Both the position numbers and the translations under genes were made by a program. A DNA stretch of 64,000 bases, taken from assembly GCF_002161355.1 (NCBI RefSeq), contig NZ_NFHL01000002.1, positions 1-64,000 of the forward strand. Direction: 5' to 3'. This document shows, piece by piece, positions 33,817 to 40,958 of this stretch. Each line of letters starts with the position of its first letter. Position 1 is the first letter of the stretch. This DNA comes from Lachnoclostridium sp. An76 (lineage in GTDB: Bacteria > Bacillota > Clostridia > Lachnospirales > Lachnospiraceae). The notes beneath the pieces were generated by a model. It ran no database searches, had not been told where the DNA came from, and saw nothing but the letters and a program-made list of their open reading frames with translations.

Positions 33817-34170
33817 ATGTACCAAGATGAAAGAAAACTTGATTTTAAGCCGTTAGGTATAGCGATAAAAAAAGCTCGGGAAGCAAAAGGGTGGACACAG
33901 GAATATCTTGCCCAACTGGTAGACCTTACGCCACGCTCTATTATGTATATAGAGAACAGGGGGCAGCACCCAAGGCTTAACAAATTTTATCTCATTACTA
34001 CCTTGCTTGACATCTCTGTAGACCAGTTCTTTTTTCCATGCAATGAAGATGGCGACAACAATCGCCGCAAACAAGTTGATGTACTGTTGAATGATATGGA
34101 AGAAAAGGAGCTTATCGTGATGGAAGCTACGGCTCAAGGCTTGAAAAAGGCAAGAGAAACTGCGGAATAA
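33817..34170 (+). CDS. XRE-family transcriptional regulator
   Basis: A 117-residue protein with helix-turn-helix IKKAREAKGWTQEYLAQLVD and LTPRSIMYIENRGQHPRLNK, followed by a short helical tail. This form is common next to mobilisation genes of CTn-type elements. It is divergent from the bcrR transcript and is one of the few plus-strand genes of the element. It ends at a bidirectional terminator. Confidence 0.82.
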   Translation: MYQDERKLDFKPLGIAIKKAREAKGWTQEYLAQLVDLTPRSIMYIENRGQHPRLNKFYLITTLLDISVDQFFFPCNEDGDNNRRKQVDVLLNDMEEKELIVMEATAQGLKKARETAE

Positions 34171-34201
34171 TTAACGCTGTTTTCGTAAGCCAAGCCAACT
34201 G

Positions 34202-34240
34202 AAAAAAGTGCGACACCTACACAGGCTATCGCACTTTTTA
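34202..34240. terminator. Bidirectional terminator between convergent genes
   Basis: AAAAAGTGCGA and TCGCACTTTTT, an 11-bp stem with A/T runs on both sides, between the XRE gene (plus) and the small 98-residue gene (minus). Confidence 0.88.
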
Positions 34241-34250
34241 GGTTATTTTT

Positions 34251-34547
34251 TTATTCTCCACACAAATCATAAAGCTGTTCACATCGGTTTTGAATATCTA
34301 AGATTTCTGTTTCGGTTAAACTCCTGCGGTTATGAGTAAGTTGTTGCTCTAAAAAATCACGATAGCCATCAAGTAAGGCATCCCGTAAAAGCTCGGGGGC
34401 TTTGCAATGTTCCACACCAAACCATTGCTCATCTTTTTCATCCCAAATCATAACGGTGTATCCTCGCTTAGTGTTCACCACCTCCAAAACACTATCTTTA
34501 TTTAGGTAATCGTTGAATACTTCTAAAACCTTTTCAAAGGTCATCAT
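34251..34547 (-). CDS. Small conserved protein of the element (paralogue 1)
   Basis: A 98-residue protein, MMTFEKVLEVFNDYLNKDSV, later ELLRDALLDGYRDFLEQQLT. It is paralogous to the 101-residue protein at 39352-39657 (TFEKVLE shared at the N-terminus, a similar central beta segment, and a shared acidic C-terminal helix). No function recognised; it is cytosolic by sequence. Confidence 0.7.
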   Translation of the reverse strand: MMTFEKVLEVFNDYLNKDSVLEVVNTKRGYTVMIWDEKDEQWFGVEHCKAPELLRDALLDGYRDFLEQQLTHNRRSLTETEILDIQNRCEQLYDLCGE

Positions 34548-34831
34548 TTTATCAGCCCTTTCATATTTTAGGTGCTTATATGTAAGTAGTTTATATACTT
34601 ATTACGACTATGATAATAAAAGTAAATCATCGTGTAAAGGATACGGATATTGTTTGCGAACAAAAGTGGCAAGCAATGCCGGTGTTAATACACTCGGCCC
34701 ACAGAGGGAAAAATCCTGACGTGATTTCCCCCTCTGCTTTGCTTGTTGAGGGCAGCGCCCCCAAGCCCCTTTGAACGCAGAATTTCATTCTGCGGCTACG
34801 CGTCCGATGGACGCTTATGACCATGACCGGC
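34548..34831. other. Non-coding region downstream of the relaxase gene; possible oriT
   Basis: 284 bp with no gene. Contains the hairpin CGCAGAAT-TTC-ATTCTGCG (34776-34794) and a GC-rich stretch, GGGCAGCGCCCCCAAGCCCC. Relaxase substrates are often found beside relaxase or mobC genes, but no nic site is recognisable, so this is only a candidate location. Confidence 0.3.
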
Positions 34832-36247
34832 TTACCGCTGGCCGTGGTCTTTTTCTTGTTCTTTTTTCTGTTCCTCATCCATTTTCAGCAGCCGATCCAC
34901 ATTGGCCTTTGCCGTCAAAAGTTCCCGCATTTCCTCACGGGAACGCCGGTACTCGGCGTAGGTTTTCTTCTTTTCCTCCAGCAGTTTGGCATACTCAGAT
35001 TGCAGGTCTTTGACCTTGGGCAGCTTCTTCACTCCCATCTCATCAAAGGCATTTTTTGCCGCCTGATGGAGCAGAATTTCTTGCTCATGTTCCTCCCGAA
35101 ATTTTCGGGAATAACCGGCCTTGCGATAGGCAACATAGGTCTCGCGGGTCTTGGCATAATTAACGATATGGGTACGCAGGACGGCGATCTCTGCCATGCG
35201 TTTCTCCGTCGCCTTAATCTGCGCTGACAGCTCATTGTGATGGGCGGTAGCCGCCACCGCTTTTTCTTCCAGCTCTGTATAGTCCAGTAGGTGATGTTCG
35301 GTAAGAAAATTCACGGTCTGCGCCATCTGTTTTAAGTTAAAAACCTTGGCCCAGCGTGCATATCCAGCACCTTTCCCGGCCTGCAATTTTGCCTGAATAT
35401 CCACCAGCAAATTGACCTTGGGTGGCTCCGGCTGCACGGTGGATTTCTTGCGGGGCGTGTGCTGCTTTTCTCCAGCCAGCACCGCACGGATTTCTGTTTC
35501 GCTGTACCCGGCTCCCAGCTTGTCATCCATACGGGCTACATTCTTCCAGCCGGGAGCTTTAAGGCGGATTGCTTTCCCGCGCCGAGATACCTCGCAGCCC
35601 ATCTCGGAAAGCAGTTGCAGAAGTGTGTCAAAGTCTGCTGGCTTTTGCTCCAGCGCCCGGTCAATCATCACCCGTAGCTGTTCCCGATGGGAGGGCTTGG
35701 CTTGTTCGCCCAGCCACTTGTTGTAGCTTTTTCCGTGGGGCTTGGGGTTCTCCACAATGGATAGTCCGTTCTCGATACAAATGGTGTCACTTAAACGTCG
35801 AACAGCTCTGGTGCTTCCCCAAAAGTTACGGAACTTCCGGTCACAATCCATATTGACCGCCGACCAGATGATGTGATTATGAATATGCGATTTGTCGATG
35901 TGGGTGCAGACCACAAAGGAATGATTGCCTTTGGTGAACCGCCTGGCAAATTCTATGCCCAGCCGGTTGGCTTCCTCCGGTGTGATCTCTCCGGGCCTGA
36001 ACGACTGGCGCACATGGTAGGCGATCACATCATCTGTACCGCGCACTCGTCCGGTGGCGGCAATATACTGCCGCTTTGCCAACAGAAACTCTGCATCAGC
36101 AGTGCGGCTGTCACATCCATAGCTGGTAATCAATTTTCCGTTGTCGGTCTTTTGGGGATTTGCCACATAGTCAATAATATCGCTGATGGCACGGCTCTCA
36201 GTCCGACCCTTGCCGATATGCAGCGGCATGATGCGTGTGGTTGCCAT
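34832..36247 (-). CDS. Relaxase / mobilization nuclease (MobP, VirD2-like)
   Basis: A 471-residue relaxase that nicks oriT and leads the strand into the recipient. The N-terminal half has an AYHVRQSFRPGEITPEEANR segment, the metal-binding three-histidine motif HIDKSHIHNHIIWSAVN near residue 124, and the following FRNFWGSTRAVRRLSDTICI. The C-terminal half is helical and charged, with coiled-coil-like stretches. The Tn1549/CTn2 group carries relaxases of this type. Confidence 0.9.
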   Translation of the reverse strand: MATTRIMPLHIGKGRTESRAISDIIDYVANPQKTDNGKLITSYGCDSRTADAEFLLAKRQYIAATGRVRGTDDVIAYHVRQSFRPGEITPEEANRLGIEFARRFTKGNHSFVVCTHIDKSHIHNHIIWSAVNMDCDRKFRNFWGSTRAVRRLSDTICIENGLSIVENPKPHGKSYNKWLGEQAKPSHREQLRVMIDRALEQKPADFDTLLQLLSEMGCEVSRRGKAIRLKAPGWKNVARMDDKLGAGYSETEIRAVLAGEKQHTPRKKSTVQPEPPKVNLLVDIQAKLQAGKGAGYARWAKVFNLKQMAQTVNFLTEHHLLDYTELEEKAVAATAHHNELSAQIKATEKRMAEIAVLRTHIVNYAKTRETYVAYRKAGYSRKFREEHEQEILLHQAAKNAFDEMGVKKLPKVKDLQSEYAKLLEEKKKTYAEYRRSREEMRELLTAKANVDRLLKMDEEQKKEQEKDHGQR

Positions 36248-36275
36248 AAGGGAGACCTCCTTTCCAAAAAAGAAA

Positions 36276-36296
36276 CGGCCTGCATGGTGCAGACCG
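36276..36296 (-). terminator. Terminator upstream of the relaxase gene
   Basis: Read leftwards, CGGTCTGCA-CCA-TGCAGGCCG followed by TTTCTTTTTT. It ends the AbiE/zinc-protein transcript before the relaxase gene. Confidence 0.75.
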
Positions 36297-36302
36297 CTTT
36301 TG

Positions 36303-36635
36303 TTATTCTATTAAATCGTCCTCATCGAGAAAATCAAAATTGTCCTCGATGTCCTCTAACCGCTTCGGAGGAAACCTCATCTCGTATTGTTCTTTTGCCA
36401 GCGCACGAACTTCCCGGCGCTTATCTTTCATTCGGTTCTTCAGCCAGGAAATCTGCTCCTTTGATAATCTCCATGGGAGATTCAGCAAGCGGTTTATTGT
36501 CATTTGCTCCGCTTGCTTCTCCGGCGGCAAAGAAGCACAGGATTTACAGACGTGCGCCGCATGACCTTTGCCGGAAAATTTTTCATTAGCCTTATATTCT
36601 CCGCAGACTTTACAATAATGGCCGTGCTTCTTCAT
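36303..36635 (-). CDS. Small zinc-ribbon protein of the element
   Basis: A 110-residue protein with CKVCGEYKANEKF and CKSCASLPPEKQ (two CxxC pairs, residues about 8-38), then basic helices and a very acidic tail (EDIEDNFDFLDEDDLIE). I do not know its role. Its start overlaps the abiEii stop by 4 nt, so it belongs to the abiE operon. Confidence 0.75.
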   Translation of the reverse strand: MKKHGHYCKVCGEYKANEKFSGKGHAAHVCKSCASLPPEKQAEQMTINRLLNLPWRLSKEQISWLKNRMKDKRREVRALAKEQYEMRFPPKRLEDIEDNFDFLDEDDLIE

Positions 36636-37486
36636 AGGCTCGATTCCTTTTCACTGAGAGCGTATAAACTGCGCACCGCCCCCATGATGATGTTCCACTC
36701 CAGATCTGCCGCATAGGAAAATTTTTTGCGGTACGATTCCCAAAGTTTCTGCATAACCGAGCTGTTCTCCACTTCCTCAAAAACTTCGGCAGCTTCTGCA
36801 AGATGTCGTTCTGTCCCGCGTTTGTGAGCAGTGGCCCGCAGCGCATCATGGAGAATCTGAGGGTCCAATGTATTCCCATGCAGCTGTTCCAGAATATAAA
36901 TGTCATAGAAATCTCTCATGCGGGTGTTGGTGGTAGTTCTGGTAATGATCGTTTCCAGCTTTTCGGCCAGAACCGTTTCCAGATTGTACGCCCAAATATC
37001 AATGGAGCGATCTTCCAGCATCAGCTTGAAAGAGTAGCGGATCTCCCTGGGGGTAATGGCATCCCCTGTGGAAATGTCAATCTTCAAAGGCGTCACCACA
37101 CCGTCAAAGGTTGTAGTCATATTTACGCGAATCCCCGGATATTCCGCCTCATCCATAATCTCCGAAATACTTTTCAGCTGGAATTTGACGCCATCATCAA
37201 GCGGGACACTCACAATAGCGGAAATCAAATTCTCTATGTCCTCCACATTGACATTGGCTCCTTTTACAGTAGCGTCCAAATCCATCGTGGAACGGGCATC
37301 CAGACCAACCATAGCCGCTACCAGCATACCGCCTTTCAGAATAAATTTGTCACGATATTCAGAAAGGGAGATACGCTCCAGAAAACGCTCCATCATGTAG
37401 TTCCGCATCAAGAGCTGGGCGTCCGCAGATTTTTTTCTGGAAAGATTGCGGATCAGATCCTTCAACTGCCTTGCTGTTTTTATCAT
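36632..37486 (-). CDS. abiEii: AbiEii-type nucleotidyltransferase toxin
   Basis: A 284-residue protein of the AbiEii/AbiGii family, the toxin half of a type IV toxin-antitoxin pair used in abortive infection. It has FILKGGMLVAAMVGLDARST followed by MDLDATVKG, the nucleotidyltransferase motif (GG and DLD), and a later KIDISTGD, then helices. The start overlaps the abiEi stop by 4 nt. It probably stabilises the conjugative element and may block phage. Confidence 0.9.
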   Translation of the reverse strand: MIKTARQLKDLIRNLSRKKSADAQLLMRNYMMERFLERISLSEYRDKFILKGGMLVAAMVGLDARSTMDLDATVKGANVNVEDIENLISAIVSVPLDDGVKFQLKSISEIMDEAEYPGIRVNMTTTFDGVVTPLKIDISTGDAITPREIRYSFKLMLEDRSIDIWAYNLETVLAEKLETIITRTTTNTRMRDFYDIYILEQLHGNTLDPQILHDALRATAHKRGTERHLAEAAEVFEEVENSSVMQKLWESYRKKFSYAADLEWNIIMGAVRSLYALSEKESSL

Positions 37487-38094
37487 AAAAGCACCTCCAA
37501 ATACTGCCGCAGAATTTTTTCTACCCGGAACATACCGGCATACCGCATCAATGTCCGCAGGTCTTTGTCTTTTCTTCTGGCATACATCTTTAATGCCCCT
37601 TGAAAAGTCTGCATCTCCATGTTGTTCCTGCTGCGGAGCAGGTCGCAGATGGTGCGCTCCAGGTCATAGACAGGAACTGTATGCCCAAATGGTGTCTGAG
37701 CCGTTGTCAGGCCCACCCCATGCAGTTCCGCCTTAATGGTGAATACCTGTACGCCCTCTGCTTTCAGCTTGGAGGGATTATATCCGGTCTTGACTGTGAC
37801 CGTATATTCCAGCGGCTCGCGGTCTGTCAGATCGTGAAAAAATAAAGCTGTCTCATGGGAAAACACTGCCTGTTCGACCCGCAGATGAAGTAAGTACATG
37901 GCATCGACCCAGGCATCCTTGGAAAGATAAATTCCATGCGCGACCCGCTCCAATTCCCGTGAGTGCACATAATCATAAAAAACAGGCTTAGAAATACCAG
38001 CAGATACTACTTGAGCTGTTCGCAGCATCCCATCCTGTGTTTCCAGCAGCTGATCCAGCTGTTCAAATTGTCCCACCGTACCACTTCCTTTCAC
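37483..38094 (-). CDS. abiEi: AbiEi-type antitoxin / repressor
   Basis: A 203-residue protein with an N-terminal winged helix (LLETQDGMLRTAQVVSAGIS, then LERVAHGIYLSKDAWVD) and the AbiEi C-terminal antitoxin domain (VFSHETALFFHDLTDREPLE, VPVYDLERTICDLLRSRNNM). AbiEi represses its own operon and neutralises AbiEii. First gene of the operon; 118 bp upstream separate it from the SLOG gene. Confidence 0.9.
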   Translation of the reverse strand: MKGSGTVGQFEQLDQLLETQDGMLRTAQVVSAGISKPVFYDYVHSRELERVAHGIYLSKDAWVDAMYLLHLRVEQAVFSHETALFFHDLTDREPLEYTVTVKTGYNPSKLKAEGVQVFTIKAELHGVGLTTAQTPFGHTVPVYDLERTICDLLRSRNNMEMQTFQGALKMYARRKDKDLRTLMRYAGMFRVEKILRQYLEVLL

Positions 38095-38212
38095 ACTAAT
38101 ATTATAAGCAATATTAGTTCAAAAGTAAAGTGATGAAAATTCGGCATAATTTTACCGACAGCTTAACGTTCAACAGTTTTGGAAATATGAAGTGGCAGCA
38201 AAATAGACAACC

Positions 38213-38650
38213 TCAGCTGCCCATTTCATCACGATATGAAATAATCTGCTTCTTTTTCTGTTTGGCACACCGTAACGTTGTGGCTGCTCCGCCCCAATCA
38301 TGGAGAACATAGGCCACCACTACATCGGCGGACTCTACCATCCAGCGATTTCTATGAGAAATCGAAAAACGGCGCGGTACGTTTTCCAGCGGTGGATACA
38401 CGGTACTGTCATAGCCAGAAACATCCCGGCCAGTGTTCAAATATGCCAATACAAGAACCAGCTCGATTTGCGGATACTTTTTCTTTTGTTCCCGTAAAAT
38501 AGACGCTGCTAAACTGTCGAACTCTCCATATCCTCCAAGATAAAAAGTTGTTGCTCCTTGCTCAATTAGGTCTTGTGTTACATTGCGAAGCCAATTCGCA
38601 ATATTGTCTGCCTTTGTGATTTGCGAATGGCCACAAAAAGTTACGTTCAT
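38213..38650 (-). CDS. SLOG-domain protein (DUF1273/YpsA-like)
   Basis: A 145-residue Rossmann-like protein: MNVTFCGHSQI at the start, TTFYLGGYGEFDSLAASILR with the glycine-rich loop, and SADVVVAYVLHDWGGAATTL near the C-terminus. SLOG proteins are thought to bind nucleotide-derived ligands and often occur beside defence or conjugation genes. It is divergent from an XRE regulator, with paired direct repeats in between. Confidence 0.82.
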   Translation of the reverse strand: MNVTFCGHSQITKADNIANWLRNVTQDLIEQGATTFYLGGYGEFDSLAASILREQKKKYPQIELVLVLAYLNTGRDVSGYDSTVYPPLENVPRRFSISHRNRWMVESADVVVAYVLHDWGGAATTLRCAKQKKKQIISYRDEMGS

Positions 38651-38692
38651 ACGATGGCACCCCTATTACCATCATACTGCAAATAGCTCTAT

Positions 38693-38758
38693 TAGTACAG
38701 GTACAGGGACCAATTTTAGCAAAACTGCCCATATACTAAATATAGTACAGTCACAGGG
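38693..38758. repeat. Two 16-bp direct repeats in the SLOG/XRE divergent promoter
   Basis: TAGTACAGGTACAGGG (38693-38708) and TAGTACAGTCACAGGG (38743-38758) match at 14 of 16 positions and start exactly 50 bp apart, about five helical turns. They fit a cooperative operator, most likely for the XRE protein encoded just to the right; the second copy ends 12 bp before its start codon. Confidence 0.65.
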
Positions 38759-38770
38759 GCGGTGTATAGA

Positions 38771-39010
38771 ATGAAGCTAAACGAGGCGGTAAGCAAACGT
38801 CTGTTAGAATTACTAGATGAAAGAAAAATGACACAATATCAACTGTATATGAAAAGCGGTGTTCCCAAGTCTACGATTGGAAATGTCATCAACTGCTCGT
38901 ATGATTCGGTTAAGCTACGGATCATTCATGAGATGTGCCAAGGAATGGGGATTGGGATAGATACCTTTTTTGCATCGCCGCTTTTTCAAGAAGATAACCT
39001 AGAACCATAA
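38771..39010 (+). CDS. XRE-family regulator, Cro/CI type
   Basis: A 79-residue single-domain helix-turn-helix protein (LLDERKMTQYQLYMKSGVPK, then STIGNVINCSYDSVKLRIIH). The start is taken as the ATG at 38771; an ATG three codons earlier (38762) is possible. Probably autoregulates through the repeats at 38693-38758 and controls the divergent SLOG gene. Confidence 0.8.
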   Translation: MKLNEAVSKRLLELLDERKMTQYQLYMKSGVPKSTIGNVINCSYDSVKLRIIHEMCQGMGIGIDTFFASPLFQEDNLEP

Positions 39011-39039
39011 AACCTCCGACGAAATTCGTCGGAGGTTTT
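39009..39039. terminator. Bidirectional terminator between convergent genes
   Basis: AAAACCTCCGACGAA with its exact complement TTCGTCGGAGGTTTT, a 15-bp inverted repeat with A/T tails serving both the XRE gene and the membrane-protein gene. Confidence 0.9.
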
Positions 39040-39043
39040 CATA

Positions 39044-39355
39044 TTATCCATAAACCAAATCTTGAATGATAAACTTCAAGTCCTGTACCTTGCCCAGTAG
39101 CCAGATTGCAGCCATTGGCAAACCATAGGGACTAATGAGAAATGCTATCACCAGCAGGATAATGCCGTTTTGCAAGGAGTAAGTAATCAGAACTGCCACA
39201 CCCAGCAGGGCAACCACCATGCTGATAAGCCCCAGCACCAAACCGGAGACATAGACAATCCCCACACAAATCCAGACGAACAGGGGCAGCGACAGAATCA
39301 CCGGAGCCATTAAAATCTTCAACGGCAGTTTCAGAATGAACCAGATCGCCCTCAT
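39044..39355 (-). CDS. Small membrane protein, CD1845-like mobile-element family
   Basis: A 103-residue protein with an amphipathic N-terminus (MRAIWFILKLPLKILMAPVI) and about three hydrophobic helices, ending before a short cytosolic tail. The MR-x-I-x-FxLKLPL pattern is that of the CD1845 family of Clostridia conjugative elements. The ATG overlaps the stop of the upstream gene (ATGA). Role unknown. Confidence 0.72.
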   Translation of the reverse strand: MRAIWFILKLPLKILMAPVILSLPLFVWICVGIVYVSGLVLGLISMVVALLGVAVLITYSLQNGIILLVIAFLISPYGLPMAAIWLLGKVQDLKFIIQDLVYG

Positions 39356-39657
39356 TTTTCTTCCTCCTTCCATCGTTCCCGAAAGCTCTGACAGAGAATT
39401 TCTGCCTGTCTTTCATCTTCTTCCGTCACTTCTCGGCATCCTTTGGTTAGCCGCAGTTCCTCATAGCTGCGATAATCAGATAACAGCACCTCGAATAGTT
39501 CGTCCGGTGTCCGGCTGAGAAGTCCATCCACACAGTAGCGGGAATCTCCATTCCATGTGACGCGGAGATAACCTTCTCGACAAGGGAGGACTTCTTCCTC
39601 TAGATCACAGTCCAAATACTCACGAAAAATCTCCAACACCTTCTCAAAGGTTTTCAT
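39352..39657 (-). CDS. Small conserved protein of the element (paralogue 2)
   Basis: A 101-residue protein, MKTFEKVLEIFREYLDCDLE, with YLRVTWNGDSRYCVDGLLSR. Similar to the 98-residue protein at 34251-34547 along most of its length. It is translationally coupled to the CD1845-like membrane gene. No function recognised. Confidence 0.72.
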   Translation of the reverse strand: MKTFEKVLEIFREYLDCDLEEEVLPCREGYLRVTWNGDSRYCVDGLLSRTPDELFEVLLSDYRSYEELRLTKGCREVTEEDERQAEILCQSFRERWKEEEK

Positions 39658-39748
39658 CTATTCTCAACTCCTTTGCGGCAATCTGTTTTCTACCCATATT
39701 ATCCTTCCAACATTTCAAAAAGACAAGGATATGGGCAAAAGAAAAAAC

Positions 39749-39783
39749 GGAGGAAGGCGCGGCGAAAAGAACGCCGTTCCTCC
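39749..39783 (-). terminator. Terminator after the mobC-like gene
   Basis: Read leftwards, GGAGGAACGGCG pairs with the CGCC and TTCCTCC segments, followed by GTTTTTT. It ends the long transfer transcript that comes from the right. Confidence 0.7.
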
Positions 39784-39809
39784 CTCCGCAGTTGGGGCAT
39801 ATATCCCTG

Positions 39810-40154
39810 TTACGAAAGCCTGGAAAGCTGGGTTAGGATTTCTTTCACGCCCTCCCATAACTGCTCCTGCCGTTGGGCTATATCCTCCAGGTCAGCATCA
39901 TAAATCCGCCCCGTTTCATGTACCCGTCGGGTGAGCTGGTTCAGGTTATTGCTGCTTCGGCGCAACAGGGATACCAGTTCCTTCAGCTCCGGCAAGTCCA
40001 GCTGTACCACATAGCCGTCCACAGCCATCTTCCGCAGATAGGCGCTCAGGTTTTTTGTTCCGAACTGTGCCATTTTCTGCTGGATCGCTTCCATCTCCGC
40101 ATCGGAAACCCAAAACAGGACCGGCACATCCCGTTTACGCTTTTTGGCGCTCAT
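39810..40154 (-). CDS. mobC: MobC-like relaxosome accessory protein
   Basis: A 114-residue protein with a ribbon-helix-helix N-terminus (RDVPVLFWVSDAEMEAIQQK) and the MobC-type pattern FGTKNLSAYLRKMAVDGYVV, then LVSLLRRSSNNLNQLTRRVH. It would help the relaxase open oriT. It overlaps the DUF3849 gene by 4 nt (ATGA). The relaxase itself lies 3.6 kb downstream, with cargo genes between. Confidence 0.85.
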   Translation of the reverse strand: MSAKKRKRDVPVLFWVSDAEMEAIQQKMAQFGTKNLSAYLRKMAVDGYVVQLDLPELKELVSLLRRSSNNLNQLTRRVHETGRIYDADLEDIAQRQEQLWEGVKEILTQLSRLS

Positions 40155-40957
40155 CGTTCCGGCTCCTGTTTCTTCGATAAAGCAGGCTTGTGGGTGGTAG
40201 GCTCCTGTTTGAGCTTTTGCAAGACAGAGCCTTTCTCCGGTTCCTGAAGCGTTTTTCGTGCCTGCCGTGTAAACAGATCGGTCAGACCAAGATTGACCTC
40301 ATCCACAACCAGATAAGCACAGTGGCGCGAAGTGCCGCTGTCCTCCGGCATGGGAATGGTCTTTGCCCAGGCTTTGTTGTCACGGGAAACGCGACCGTCG
40401 CTGTCCTTATGCTGGATGGTGTTGGCAAGGATGAACTGTACTCGTTCCGACCCGAACTTTTCCAGCACCGCCTTAACCGCAGACTCCGTATCCAGTCGGT
40501 TATCCGCATAGTGGGCGCTGATGGCGTGTTCAATGGCCTCTTTACAGTCAAAGTTTGCCTGATAAGAGCGGTTATATTGTGCCATCTCCCCATGCTGGGA
40601 CGCATAGGCGGCAGAATGGAGATAGAGAGGGATGGACCGCTGTTCTTCCAAAACCTTACACACATCATCCGCTCGGTTTTCAATGCTGTCCCGGATCACA
40701 TCCATGTAGCCGGTCTCCAGCTTCTCAAAGTGACGGTACACATCGGCCAGCGGTGTAGGCGAATCCAAAAGCGCCTGGGCCTGGGCATCGGTCAGCTCCA
40801 AGTCCTCCATCGCCATCACAATGTCCTCCCGGACGGTGTACTCATAGGTATGGTGCAGGATTTCCTCCGGGGGCTGGCTTTTCAGCCAGTCCCGGTATTT
40901 GTCCTGTTCAGCGGCCATCTTCTCATAAAGGGCCGTATTCAGATCGTTGGTATTCAT
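40151..40957 (-). CDS. DUF3849-type protein of the conjugative element
   Basis: A 268-residue protein. The first ~110 residues are the LYEKMAAEQDKYRDWLKSQP / PEEILHHTYEYTVREDIVMA region common in CTn-type elements. DUF3849 follows (IPLYLHSAAYASQHGEMAQY, CKEAIEHAISAHY). The ATG at 40957 follows AGGAGG by 9 nt; 1 nt separates it from the upstream stop. Function unknown. Confidence 0.82.
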   Translation of the reverse strand: MNTNDLNTALYEKMAAEQDKYRDWLKSQPPEEILHHTYEYTVREDIVMAMEDLELTDAQAQALLDSPTPLADVYRHFEKLETGYMDVIRDSIENRADDVCKVLEEQRSIPLYLHSAAYASQHGEMAQYNRSYQANFDCKEAIEHAISAHYADNRLDTESAVKAVLEKFGSERVQFILANTIQHKDSDGRVSRDNKAWAKTIPMPEDSGTSRHCAYLVVDEVNLGLTDLFTRQARKTLQEPEKGSVLQKLKQEPTTHKPALSKKQEPER

Positions 40958-40958
40958 G

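Noticed and set aside
39658..39809. oriT placed firmly beside mobC
   Set aside because: The visible hairpin is better explained as a terminator (T6 after the stem); no nic-like sequence could be identified.
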